DNA of 64,000 nucleotides from Chionoecetes opilio (GCA_016584305.1 JACEEZ010001718.1:1-64000); one strand, 5' to 3'; counted from the first letter of the stretch, positions 32,199 through 42,944 are shown. The notes: a model not told the origin generated them from the sequence alone. A program made the numbers and translations.

Positions 32199-32594
32199 AC
32201 AATTATGATAAAAAAACGACGATAGATAAGTTATAAACATTAATTTGATGTCAGCTAATCTTAAAACCGCTTAGATTACAAATTAAAGTAGTCGTCCAGA
32301 CTCTTTTTTTTTTTGCCTAATTATGTTGACTTAACAGTCTTAACTTAACCTAATTATTCAAAACACCTAATCCACCAAAAATAATTGATTTCCAGGCCTT
32401 ATTTCCGTAAAAACACGACTTTTGTAAAAAGCGCGCGAAAAAAAAATTCTTCCCTCCAACAGGGCTACGACTGTTATTGATGACGTCAGAACAGGGACGC
32501 CCGCAGACACTCTGTCTGACACCTGTCGGCAAATGTTATGATGACCGATTGTACTTCGGTGTCAGACAGTGAATCTGTCGCTGTGACCGACACT

Positions 32595-33020
32595 CTTCCT
32601 ACACACACGCCTGCACACACGCCTGCGCACCAACACCCTTCCTGCACACACACACACAACACACACGTGTGTGGAGGGCGTGTGTGCAGGCGTGTGTGTG
32701 GGAAGTAGGCGTGTGTGTAAGAAGGGTGTCGGTGTGCAGACGTGTGTGCAGGCGTGTGTGTGGGAAGGGTGTCGGTGTGCAGGCGTGTGTGTGGGAAGGA
32801 AGCGTGTGTGTGGGAAGGAGGCGTGTGTGTGGGAAGGAGGCGTGTGTGCAGGCGTGTGTGTGTGCAGGCGTCTGTGTGGGAAGGGTGTCGGTGTGCAGGC
32901 GTGTGTGTGGGAAGGAAGCGTGTCTGCAGGCGTGTGTGTGGGAAGGAGGCGTGTGTGTGGGAAGGAGGCGTGTATGCAAGCGTGTGTGTGGGAAGGAGGC
33001 GTGTGTGCAGGCGTGGGTAA
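32595..33020 (+). repeat. GGCGTGTGTGTGGGAAGGA minisatellite
   Basis: Irregular tandem array of G(T)GTGTG with 'ggaaggaggc' and 'gtgcaggc' variants; another short stretch lies at 34,050-34,100 near the other end of the same element. Cys/Val-rich frames here are artefacts. Confidence 0.85.
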
Positions 33021-33179
33021 AACTTTGGAAGAAGTCCTTCACCCCTATCTTTTTTTTCTTCCCCCTATAGCCAACAAGCCTGGGGAACTGGCGGGAATAC
33101 GGGGTTTTTGGGTGGGGGAAGCAAATATAAGTGATTTATGGCTCCCCAAAAAAATCATCAAAGTCACTATATGTAAAAA

Positions 33180-33880
33180 TCTAACCTAACCTAACCTTAA
33201 CCACAAAGTATACCTAACCTAACCTAACCTTAACCACAAAGTATACCTAACCTAACCTTAACCACAAAGTATACCTAACCTAACCATAACCTTAACCACA
33301 AAGTATACTAACCTAACCTAACCTTAACCACAAAGTATACCTAACTAACCTTAACCACAAAGTATACTAACCTAACCTAGCCTAACCTTAACCACAAAGT
33401 ATACCTAAACCTAACCTTAACCACAAAGTATACCTAACCTAACCTAACCTTAACCACAAAGTATACCTAAACTAACCTAACCTTAACCACAAAGTATACC
33501 TAACCTAACCTAACCTAACCTTAACCACAAAGTATACCTAACCTAACCTTAACCACAAAGTATACCTAGCCTAACCTAACCTTAACCACAAAGTATACCT
33601 AACCTAGCCTAACCTAACCTTAACCACAAAGTATACCTAACCTAACCTAACCTTAACCACAAAGTATACCTAACCTAACCTAACCTTAACCACAAAGTAT
33701 ACCTAACCTAACCTAACCTTAACCACAAAGTATACCTAACCTAACCTAACCTTAACCACAAAGTATACCTAACCTAACCTAACCTTAACCACAAAGTATA
33801 CCTAACCTAACCTTAACCCAAAAGTATACCTAACCTAACTAACCTTAACCACAAAGTATACCTAACCTAACCATAACTGG
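33180..33880 (-). repeat. About 33-bp minisatellite built on telomere-like CCTAA
   Basis: Roughly 22 units of (CCTAA)2-4 + CCTTAACCACAAAGTATA. Variation is mainly in the number of CCTAA pentamers per unit. On the opposite strand it reads TTAGG, the arthropod telomere motif, so it is telomere-derived or telomere-like DNA captured in the TTAA element. Confidence 0.85.
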
Positions 33881-34732
33881 ACTTGTTAGAATTTTTTGAG
33901 GCACCTCATATTTCATAGCGGTCGTGTGGTTAACCAAGGCTGAGCGCACGCTGGAACCTTTACAGATGTGAAGTATAATAAGCATACAATACAGTGCGGT
34001 AGTTCATTTCAGTCAAAGCCGGAAGGATGAGTTCCAAAGTATTTCCCAGGCGTGTGTGTGGGAAGGGTGTCGGTGTGCAGGCGTGTGTGTGGGAAGGAAG
34101 CATGCTGCACCCATAAAGGATGCATGCATGTGGCATATAGCAAAAAAAAAGCTATCAGAAACACCCAAATATCTCAAGTACTATTATATTTATCTCTGTG
34201 TTTACGTGCCTCTGATCAGCGCGGGAAGATGAGCCTCCCTGATGGTACGTCACGGAGCCTGAGCCTGAGCGTCTGCAAATCTTGAGTGCGTTTTGAGAAC
34301 TCGGGGAATTTGCAGATTTTGATTGCGGATTATTTAAAAACGGCTAACTGGATACAAAAAGTGACGACGTATTGTTGATAGACTCGTCAATGGCTATGAT
34401 TTGACTGCATTAAATCAGGAATGATGAAATGGTCTGGACGACTACTTTAAGGATTACTCTATTTCTATGTGCAAATCCGCATTGTGTTGCAATCCTCTGC
34501 AGTCCCCCTTGAGCCTTGCAGGGGGGATGACGTCACCTCGGCGCTCGTGGTGATGGGGGGGACGAGGCCAGGGCGTGATCAAGGCTGGCTATAAGGTAAA
34601 TAGAGAGTGTTAGAGTGGTGATATAAAGGTGTAATAAGGTTATATAAGGTGATCTATAGGTTAATACAAGGCTTCAATGCAATACCTCTTGTAGCTTCTT
34701 TATGTTCTTATGTTCTTTATACTGAAGAATTG

Positions 34733-34850
34733 AATGGTTGATAAGTTAATGGTTGATAAGGTAATGGTTGATAAGTTAATGGTTGATAAGGTAATGGTTG
34801 ATAAGGTAATGGTTGATAAGGTAATGGTTAATAAGGTTTAATAAGTTTAA
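34733..34850 (+). repeat. TAATGGTTGATAAGG minisatellite
   Basis: About seven 14-15-bp units, also at 42,240-42,345 in block B in nearly equal number. Confidence 0.85.
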
Positions 34851-34959
34851 ATAAAGGATAATTCAATGGTTTATACGGAAGAATTAAATGAAAATAAGAG
34901 AAGTTTATTGAAAAGTTTAGAATTGACTGATTTTCATAATTAAATATATATATTTTTTT

Positions 34960-35345
34960 TAAATAGACTTTTTTGCAATAAACTTTTTTGAAATAGACTT
35001 TGCAATAGACTTTTTTGCAATACACTTTTTGAAATAGACTTTTTAAAAGAGATCTTTTTAAATACTTTTTTTAAATAGACTTTTTTGAAATACTTTTTTT
35101 AAATAGACTTTTTTGAAATACTTTTTTTGAAATACTTTTTTAAATATTCTTTTTTGAAATACTTTTTCGCAATAGACTTTTTTGAAATAGACTTTTTTTA
35201 AATACTTTTGGAAATAATCTTTTTTCGAATTGCATTTTTTTCGAAGTGCAGTTTTTCGAAGTGCATTTTTTCGAAGTGCATTTTTTTCGAAGTGCATTTT
35301 TTCGAAGTGCATTTTTTTCGAAGAGCATTTTTTTCGAAGTGCATT
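34960..35345 (+). repeat. T-rich array (TTTTTTGAAATAGACTT, then TTTTTCGAAGTGCA)
   Basis: Two successive degenerate arrays, repeated at 42,465-42,855. They generate Lys/Phe-rich pseudo-open frames on both strands. Confidence 0.8.
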
Positions 35346-35699
35346 AATAATGGCTATGTCCTGGCCAGCCCACACTAGATCTGTGTCCAGCCTTGGCCAC
35401 CCCTGTCACCGTGTCCTGGCGGCGCCGCTGTGAGAGGAAGAGGGAGGGAGGGAGAGCTTACGTGTGATTTGAGGTTGTTTACAAAATATTCTTGACGTGT
35501 ATTGGAAAAAAGTCAACAACCCTTGGTGTGAAATAAGAGTAATTATAAGTTGTATAAGTCTTAGAGTAATAAGGAAAACAAGTGAAAGCAGTTGAAGTGA
35601 AGTGAAAGAAGAAAGAAAAGAAAAAGGAGCTGAAATTAAAAACATATTCAAACAATTCCAGCGATCCAAAGCCAGCGTCCCAACAGCGTTACAGCACAG

Positions 35700-35875
35700 T
35701 TGCTGAGGCCTGAGCCGTGCTGTGCTGAGCCGTGCTGTGCTGAGTGTGCCTGAGCCGTGCTGTGCTGAGCCGTGCTGTGCCGTGCTGGCCTTTTGTGCTG
35801 GGGTCTGTGCCCATGCATGATGTGCGTGTTTCTGAGCGTGTGTGCGCGGCTGTGCCGTGCTGTGCCTTCGTACCA
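35700..35875 (+). repeat. GTGCTGTGCTGAGCC array, block A
   Basis: CTGTG/CTGAG repeats, longer at 45,020-45,180 (block B) and shorter at 50,205-50,295 (block C); length differs between the duplicated blocks. Confidence 0.8.
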
Positions 35876-36397
35876 GCACACGAGGCCTTAACGAGACTTG
35901 GCACAAACCCTCCAAGGTCAGCATGATATAAGGGCATTTGTTTCTTAGATTGCAGTTTCTTAGCGGGCAATTGTACCAGCGTGCAGTCAGTTCGTACACA
36001 AGTTGTTTCGTACACCAGTAGATTCGTACACCAAAAAAGTTGTTTCGTATATGAATGAAACCATAGTCGTTTCGTACACTCAGCTCAGAGTTGAACTTGA
36101 CTACTAGAGTTACGAAACGTCACCAGGTATGTACGAAAAAACTCAAAATCAGTGTACGAAACAATGACTGTAATAGTGGTGGAGGACTTCGCGGTCGTTT
36201 TCAGAGACACCGACTAATTTTTCCTGGCCTACAATAGGTGATAGTTCTAATGGAGATAGTTTTATTTTGTGCAAACCAATACAAAAAAAACATGAAAAAA
36301 TCATCACCGAATTATATGGAACTGTTTCCATTAAAAACACTGAATCGCCATCAGAAAAAGCACTAAAACTTGGCCGGGAAAAATTAGTCAGAGTCTT

Positions 36398-36470
36398 ATA
36401 GGTTTTAATGAAACCTAACCTAACCTTATAGGTTTTAATGAAACCTAACCTAATCTTATAGGTTTTAACC
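36398..36470 (-). repeat. 30-bp minisatellite, 3 units (block A)
   Basis: Units of CCTTATAGGTTTTAATGAAA + CCTAACCTAA; about 13-14 units in block B and roughly 10 in block C before interruption. Ends abruptly at TTAACCCTTTCACGCACG, the left end of the piggyBac-like element. Confidence 0.85.
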
Positions 36471-37389
36471 CTTTCACGCACGAAAAGTTTAATTCGTTTT
36501 TCCGTCCACTGCAACATCCGTCTTATGCTCCCTAAGGGGCCCCGCGAAATGGCCTGACTGTGCGGCGAATTATTTTTTTATGTTATCAATTTCACCAACG
36601 TGTATTCTTTTTTCCTGGCATTATTATATATCATTGGTTTTGCAAGAGATTATTCTGCCTTATGAAAGAAAAAAATAACAAGAAATGCAAATAAATAGCG
36701 GAATTTACCGACTCCGTTTTACCGACACTCTTTATTAGTGTTAAATACTTCTGTATTCCTATTCTGTTTCTGTCTATATCTACTTGTTACTTGTCCTTCA
36801 CAATTAAGTCTGTCTCTTTTAGTGTTTTTCTTTACTTTTACACTTCACAGTCTACTGGCTAGTAATCACTAATCTAAGTAATCTACTAATCTTCCTCTTC
36901 CTCCTCCTCCTCCTCCTCCTCCCACTTCTTCTGGTTCAGCATGTGGAGGTTGGCAACTAATCACACACACGGCCAGCGTACACGCTCTCAATCCCAAGTT
37001 CCAGCACGCACTGACTGAGTGACTGCTACACTTGGCAAGTTGGCAGTTGGCAGTGTTGTCTCCACAATATTTGTTGGGAACTTATGTTCACGCGGGCACT
37101 TGCCACTTTGAAGGTGGTCACCGTCAGAATTATTGCGATTGCGTTTCAAAATTTTGGCAGTCCGCAACCCGCAATTCTGCATTTTTTTCAGGCATCTGTA
37201 ATTGCGCAATTCCGCAACCGAATTACCCATTCCGCAAGTTATTGCGATTGCGTTTCAAAATTTTGGCGGTTTCCGCAATTTGCAATTCCGCAATTTTTTC
37301 AGGCATCCGTAATTGCGCAATTCCGCAATTGAATGACCATTCCGCAAGTTGCGGAATTGCGGGCTAAAATTGCGGAATGCCCACCTTTG
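36469..37389 (+). mobile_element. Fusion of piggyBac-like left half and hAT right half (block A)
   Basis: Starts with TTAA + CCCTTTCACGCACG and follows the piggyBac-like element of block C up to 'accgactccg' near 36,712. It then jumps to the hAT sequence 'ctttattagtgtt' and ends TGCCCACCTTTG at 37,389, followed by CAAATTAT. Block B (46,113-47,035) has the same junction, so both derive from one deletion. Confidence 0.75.
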
Positions 37390-37489
37390 CAAATTATGCG
37401 TCGGAAACACGTAATTTAAGAGTTGTGTAGGGGGGTAAAATTCCCTAGATCTAGGGTAATTTCCTTATATCTAGAGAAATTTACCTAAT

Positions 37490-37650
37490 CAAAATTAACC
37501 TAACCAAAATTAACCTAACCAAATCTAACCTAATCAAATCTAACCTAACCTAACCAAATCTAACTAACCGTAACCTAACCAAATATAACTAACCCTAACC
37601 TAACCAAATATAACTAACCCTAACCTAACCAAATATAACCTAACCTCCTA
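37490..37650 (-). repeat. CCTAACCAAATCTAA array
   Basis: TTAGG-like degenerate array, repeated at 54,800-55,030 in block C. Confidence 0.8.
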
Positions 37651-37989
37651 GCGGGGGTCTGGGGGTTTCGAACCTACTCATCATCATTCGGAGGATCGTC
37701 AGTCGGTTCACACGTTCTATGGTCACTCTGGAAGAAATCCATGAATTTCCCAGATCTAGGGAATTTTTTCAACACCCCTAATTCAAAAACTAAGTTGTTG
37801 CGACGCATATCTTGTACCCAGCCAAATATCCGCCTGCCCAGTCCCCAAGCCTGTTTTGTGCGGAGACGGGGGATTTGGGCAAACATAATAATACCTTATT
37901 ATGCCCGGCCAAGTTTTAGTGCTTTTTGAGGGAGTATGCAGTGTTTAATGGAAACGGTACCATAAAATCTTGATTTGATTATTATTTTT

Positions 37990-38455
37990 ATTTTTAAACT
38001 ATGGGTTCGCACAAAATAAACTCTCCATTAGAAAAAACACCTACTTGTAGGCCATGGAAAATAGTCGGTGTTCTGAAAACGACGCGAAGTCCTCGTCCAT
38101 TATAACCCAATGAACAAAACCTGTGTAAAAACCCTGTAACAGCGTAGCTACCGTGGCTTTGTGGTTGTGTGATTGGTCAGTGTGTGCAGGCCTTGTTTTT
38201 GCATTTGTGCCTTGCATGCTTTTTGAGTAAATATCCAGTATGACCGCACAGTCTCGTCCTTAACCTACGTAGCTAACAGTATATCCCGCTGCAATAATGT
38301 CGCCAGCTCAAATTAGATATTGCACATCACTGATGTATAATGGACGAGAACTTCGCGGTCGTTTTTCAGAGACACTGACTATTTTATCTGGCCTACATAG
38401 GTGCTTTTTCTTGAGATAGTTTTATTTTGCACAAACCTCATATTTTTTTTTTAAA
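37990..38455. repeat. Inverted pair of module M1
   Basis: M1 reads 'taatggacgagaacttcgcggtcg', 'acaccgact', 'tggcctacaatagg', 'taatggagata', 'tttattttg...caaa'. It is inverted at 37,990-38,105 and direct at 38,335-38,450. The same inverted pair occurs at 55,380-55,500 and 55,775-55,890. Single copies occur at 36,170, 45,480, 50,580 and 58,040. Looks like TIRs of a roughly 460-500-bp element. Confidence 0.6.
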
Positions 38456-38459
38456 TCAA

Positions 38460-39150
38460 CTAATTTATGCATGGCTAGTTACGTTAGTGGTATACTTACC
38501 ATAGTAAATATGTCGCCACTGCAAATGTCGCAGGCGCCAAATATTACGAATTATAGCATCACTACTGATGTGTATGTGCCACTGAAGATGATACATAGTA
38601 GTTTATATCATGACTGTATAATCTACCCTGTTTCAGCGTTGTTTTATGCTTTGTAGCTGCAAGTATATACAGTTTTAAATTTCACTAAGTACTCGTTTTT
38701 TTCGAGCGACGACGATGGCGGGAGGACACTCAGAACATAAACACTAGATGGCGACCTTAGTGTAGCCCGTTACCAACGTCACCACTCGGTTTTATTTTTG
38801 TAATTTGTTCATTTATAGCCATAATATGACACAGATGAAAACACAAAATGACATAGACTCTCCAGATAGCTCTTCTAACTTTCCTGAAATCATGGATGTA
38901 GAAATGTAAGTATTAACGCCACCACACGTCTGTACATGAAAAAGAAACGTTGTCCTGGCGACTTTAGTGTTATCTACGGTAGTGGTTAAGGTTAGGTTAG
39001 GTTTCATTAAAACCTTTAAGGTTAGGTTAGATATACTTTGTGGTTAAGGTTAGGTTAGGTTTCATTAAAACCTATAAGGTTTGGTTAGATATACTTAGTG
39101 GTTAAGGTTAGGTTAGGTTTCATTAAAACCTTTAAGGTTAGGTTTGGTAT
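38460..39150 (+). repeat. Spacer repeated at 56,845-57,440, ending in TTAGG-type units
   Basis: Contains 'gatgtgtatgtgccactgaagatgatac', 'actagatggcgaccttagtg' and the exon-like module (38,863-38,930), all repeated near 56,930-57,280. 38,985-39,145 is about 60-bp units mixing GGTTAGG with 'catatactt...gtggttaagg'. Confidence 0.6.
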
Positions 39151-39253
39151 GTTCTATTCAATGGGTCCCAGACATAACTACGTCACGGTTTGTTTACATC
39201 GGTGCATTGTGGGGATAAGGCGGGGTCGCCGCGGTGGACTTACGAAGGGAAAA

Positions 39254-39628
39254 CTACAGCGATGGAAGAATTTTGAGTTGTTTTGCGCGAAATTGATATT
39301 CCAGGTGCTATATTACTGTGCTCTGTTCTCGCTGACAACACTATAGAGAAGACCTAAGGTAATGGCTGATGTGCAGAGGCTTTTAAACCAAGAAAACAGA
39401 GTCATAACAGAGCCTCGTCAAAAGGTAAGCAACTGGTAAGTACGTAATGTGTCCCTACCACTTGCTTACTTCTTAATGAGACTCTGCTGTGATTGTTTTC
39501 CTGGTTTAGAGGCCTTTGCACATCAACCATCACCTCAGGTCTTCTCTATGTTGTCAGCGAGCACGGAAATATAGCACCTGGAATATCAATTTCGCCCAAA
39601 ACAACTCGAAATTTTTTCATCGTCGTAG
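39254..39628. repeat. Long imperfect palindrome (arms about 185/173 bp, 17-nt spacer)
   Basis: 39,254-39,438 is the near reverse complement of 39,456-39,628, e.g. 'ccaggtgctatattactgtgctc' against 'gagcacggaaatatagcacctgg'. A transcript would form a long hairpin. No coding motif and no obvious target duplication. Confidence 0.75.
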
Positions 39629-40200
39629 TCTTCTCTTTGTAGGTTGTACATATTCATGGTTATGATAGTATTAAAATACCTTATTAATTGAGTTCCTTTT
39701 GTTGTCTTTCCTCATAATAAGTAGTGGTACATCATGGTTTAAGTGTTACTTGACGAGCCAATGAATACTCTTGAGTCTATACCAACATCACCAACCTTTG
39801 CTTTGATTTATCTTATTACTCCATCCATAAACAAGTGCATCACCGTGACATTACATCCTATGGACCTGTACTGTCGTTACCGATATTTTTATCCCTACAC
39901 AATCAAATCGACGGTATGCTGCTTACNGCCGATGAGTGAGGGGGCATCTCCCAGACTTATAATAAGTTGAGGTATCTGAAGGGATCTGTAAGTCGAGGAA
40001 AAACACTCTAATAAGGGCGGAAAGGACTCTAGAATTTTACCTAACTCACTGAGTGTTGTATACTTAACATGAAAAACCCAGCCTGTCTCATCCCTACCTC
40101 AAAAGCCTTGCATACTGCATACTACTCCCGCAACTTATCACAGCTCAGCTAAAGCCCCACAGCTACATATCATTTGCAAGTTACTTATCCATGCACAAGT
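39629..40200. other. AT-rich spacer with an N at 39,927
   Basis: No gene recognised. The N probably marks a join. Confidence 0.45.
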
Positions 40201-40210
40201 ACATACATAC

Positions 40211-40441
40211 ATCAAAATGGTCTTCACAGCAATAGTATGAATTTTCCTTCATCGAGAAATCACGCCTTGCAGACATCCACCACTGTTTCCTCTTTTTCTT
40301 GTCTTTAGGCATAGTTATGAACACATTCTCTGGAGTTTTAATTGTGGTGTTTTTGCACATTAGCACAAAACAAGCATAATATGTTCTTTTTGTCTGGTAC
40401 ATGTTGAATGCATAGATAGGTATTGCGGTTTGCTGAGCCAA
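40211..40441 (-). CDS. THAP zinc-finger exon (first coding exon)
   Basis: A Met at 40,441 opens a frame with the C2-CH layout of a THAP DNA-binding domain. It reads YYACFVLMCKN at residues 21-31 (C-x4-C), then TPENVFITMPKD, a tryptophan pair (WW), and YCCEDHF near the end (C-x2-H). THAP domains bind specific DNA in P-element and Kolobok-type transposases and in host THAP proteins. Immediately after CCEDHFD the minus strand reads GTATGT (40,210-40,205), a plausible splice donor, so this is probably exon 1. Upstream (40,485-40,500) are a TGACGTA and an inverted CCAAT-type sequence, possible promoter elements. No further exon was recognised, so the gene is partial here. Host gene versus transposase cannot be told. 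Confidence 0.65.
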
Positions 40442-40914
40442 AACAAGCCGATCAGCTGATCAGGCGAGATCTGAGTCTGCAGTTACTACGTCACAACCAA
40501 TCACAGCGCGTTCCGCCGTGTTGTGATATTTTGGCCCCAAAAAGGCCATATATTTCATTTATGGTGCATTTCTCAGCAAAAAGAATATGAGTACAGTGAT
40601 ATGTATCCTATATTGCACCCAAAGCTTTATAATACTCCGTGTTTTAGGTGTGAGTAAACCGGTCCATTATGATAAAAAAACGACGATAGATAAGTTATAA
40701 ACATTAATTTGATGTCAGTTAATCTTAAAACCGCTTAGATTACAAATTAAGGATTACTCTATTTCTATGTGCTAATCCGCATTGTGTTGCAATCCTCTGC
40801 AGTCCCCCTTGAGCCTTGCAGGGGGGATGACGTCACCTCTAGGCCAGGGCGTGATCAAGGCTGGCTATAAGGTAAATAGAGAGTGTTAGAGTGGTGATAT
40901 AAAGGTGTAATAAG

Positions 40915-42143
40915 CAGAGCTGGGCACTTCCGTACCTCTGTCCGTACCTCCGTACCTCCGTACCTACGGACTTCCAAACTAGGTCCGGAAGTCCGGAGGT
41001 ACGGAAAGTTTTTGAAAGGTACGGAAGTAACAGGTACGGACCTGCGAAATTTTGGGTCCGTACTTCCGTACCTGATATTTTCTATGATGAAAAAAAAAAA
41101 AAACGAAGACGAAAAAACAGTCCACAGAATAACTTTCACGCGTTTTGGCGGGCAATTTGCCACTAGCTGTCAGCTGATCATTTCCTAAGGCGAGATCCGT
41201 GCATCTGTGGTGCCTGGTAAACACCAAACGTGCGGCATCAAGCTCAAGATCAACAACGTTTTATGTTTACAGTCACATCACCCGGCAACGCGTTTCAAAG
41301 TTTCACTGCTATTGCTTACTGTTTAGTGTTTACAACTAAACATGGACAAATACGTGAAAAGAAGTGATAGCGACAGGAGCAGGAGTGTGTCTGGGGATAG
41401 TAGCTGTAGTAGTGTGAGCTACAGAACCAGCACGCCTGCACCATCTGCGTCCAGAACCCATACACCACAGGGGACGTCAGATATTTCTTTGTCTGACGTG
41501 GAAGATGGTGGACATCCCCCTCAGTCCCAACCTGTTCCCCACCCGCTACAGGAATGCCTGGCTGGACCTTTTCAAGAGGTACAACACCCCTCTCCCCAGC
41601 TCTGCTGCCGTGGAAAGGCTGTTCAGCTCCGCGGAGACATCTTGCGGCCGAAGGTCCAGCCTCAGCAACATAAACTTTGAGCAGCTGGTGTTTGTGAGGG
41701 GCAACATGCACCTCCTAGGCTACAAGGAGGTGTAGCAGCAGTACAAGGAGGAGAAGGAAGTGGAGTAGGAGTTATACACTCTAGAATAAACTTGTGATTT
41801 AAACTAATTAGTCATTTCACTCATTTGTGAACTGTGAAGACTGGAGACAAATTTTATTTTAATTGATTTGATGATTATTTGATGGTAAATATCTATTGCT
41901 ATATATATTTATGAAGCTCTGATGCATTATAGCCTTGTATTTTGTTTTATTTTTGAGGTACTGACTATATTTTTTCAGGCGCGTTTTAATAGTTATAGGG
42001 TACAGGTACGGAGGTACGGAGGTACGGGTACGGACAGAACAAAGTAAAATAAGGTACGGAAGTACAGGTACGGACGACCCGCGTCCCGAAGTACGGAAGT
42101 ACAGGTACGGACTACCCCAAATCCAGGAACGTGCCCAGCTCTG
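40915..42143 (+). mobile_element. Internally deleted hAT transposon, 1229 bp, 8-bp TSD
   Basis: Perfect 13-bp TIRs CAGAGCTGGGCAC / GTGCCCAGCTCTG, flanked by GTAATAAG at 40,907-40,914 and 42,144-42,151. The empty site GTAATAAG lies at 34,631-34,638 in block A. Both the TIR (YARNG) and the TSD (nTnnnnAn) fit hAT. Subterminal arrays of CGTACCTC (left) and GGTACGGA (right) resemble transposase-binding repeats. Confidence 0.92.
41342..41735 (+). pseudogene. hAT transposase remnant: N-terminus joined to dimerisation domain
   Basis: From the Met at 41,342 a Ser-rich N-terminus (about 60 residues) is followed, after a frame change near 41,520, by YRNAWLDLFKRYNTPLPSSA and AAVERLFSSAETSCGRRSSL, then NFEQLVFVRGNMHLLGY. 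The block LPSSAAVERLFS...R..L is the conserved C-terminal hAT dimerisation domain. The BED zinc finger and the whole catalytic core are absent. A typical hAT transposase has around 600 residues. The open span here is about 130, so this is an internal-deletion derivative that would depend on a transposase supplied elsewhere. Confidence 0.85.
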
Positions 42144-42239
42144 GTAATAAGGTTATATAAGGTGATCTATAGGTTAATACAAGGCTTCAATGCAATACCT
42201 CTTGTAGCTTCTTTATGTTCTTATGTTCTTTATACTGAA

Positions 42240-42345
42240 GAATTGAATGGTTGATAAGTTAATGGTTGATAAGTTAATGGTTGATAAGTTAATGGTTGAT
42301 AAGGTAATGGTTGATAAGGTAATGGTTGATAAGGTAATGGTTAAT
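42240..42345 (+). repeat. TAATGGTTGATAAGG minisatellite, block B
   Basis: Same array as 34,733-34,850, with small differences in the order of AAGTT and AAGGT variants. Confidence 0.8.
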
Positions 42346-42464
42346 AAGGTTTAATAAGTTTAAATAAAGGTTAATTCAATGGTTTATACGGAAGAATTAA
42401 ATGAAAATAAGAGAAGTTTATTGAAAAGTTTAGAATTGACTGATTTTCATAATTAAATATATAT

Positions 42465-42855
42465 ATTTTTTTTAAATACTTTTTTGCAATAAACTTTTTT
42501 GAAATAGACTTTGCAATAGACTTTTTTGCAATACACTTTTTGAAATAGACTTTTTAAAAGAGATCTTTTTAAATACTTTTTTTAAATAGACTTTTTTGAA
42601 ATACTTTTTTTAAATAGACTTTTTTGAAATACTTTTTTGAAATACTTTTTTAAATATTCTTTTTTGAAATACTTTTTCGCAATAGACTTTTTTGAAATAG
42701 ACTTTTTTTTAAATACTTTTGGAAATAATCTTTTTTCGAATTGCATTTTTTTCGAAGTGCAGTTTTTCGAAGTGCAGTTTTTCGAAGTGCATTTTTTTCG
42801 AAGTGCATTTTTTCGAAGTGCATTTTTTTCGAAGAGCATTTTTTTCGAAGTGCAT
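42465..42855 (+). repeat. T-rich array, block B
   Basis: Same as 34,960-35,345 with one extra CGAAGTGCAGTTTTT unit and a shorter start. Confidence 0.8.
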
Positions 42856-42944
42856 TAATAATGGCTATGTCCAGGCCATCCCACACTAGATCTGTGTCCA
42901 GCCTTGGCCACCCCTGTCACCGTGTCCTGGCGGCGCCGCTGTGA

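Larger units (their letters stand above)
32287..34446 (+). mobile_element. TTAA-target element, 2160 bp, block A only
   Basis: TIRs AGTAGTCGTCCAGAC...GTCTGGACGACTACT are flanked by TTAA at 32,283-32,286 and 34,447-34,450. Block B has one TTAA at 40,747-40,750 with identical flanks and no insert. Ends match the 903-bp element at 55,930. The interior is filled with a GTGTGTG minisatellite and a 33-bp CCTAA minisatellite. No transposase, so non-autonomous. TTAA targets are used by piggyBac and Kolobok; the family is not decided. Confidence 0.8.
32199..38460 (+). repeat. Segmental duplication block A
   Basis: Begins 'attatgataaaaaaacgacgatagataag', identical in order to block B from 40,668. Contents in order: TTAA-element insertion; 'gattactctatttctatg' segment; ATGGTTGATAAG and T-rich minisatellites; GTGCTGTGCTGAGCC tract; 'ttcgtacacc' segment; 30-bp minisatellite; piggyBac-like/hAT fusion; TAACCAAATC repeats; inverted M1 modules. 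It provides empty sites for the hAT and LINE insertions of block B. Confidence 0.8.

Noticed and set aside
32599..33189. Cysteine/valine-rich or His/Thr-rich proteins on both strands
   Set aside because: GTGTGTG minisatellite read in several frames.
33180..33880. CRISPR-like array of regular repeats
   Set aside because: Spacers are the same CCTAA pentamers, not unique sequence, and the context is eukaryotic; it is a minisatellite.
33180..33880. True chromosome end (telomere)
   Set aside because: Flanked on both sides by unrelated sequence inside a TTAA element, and units carry an 18-nt non-telomeric insert.
35058..35433. Lys/Phe-rich open frames (also 42,582-42,944)
   Set aside because: T-rich tandem array, no protein features.
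35648..36015. Ala/Gln/His-rich open frames (also 44,966-45,328 and 50,169-50,360)
   Set aside because: GTGCTGTGCTGAGCC repeat artefacts.
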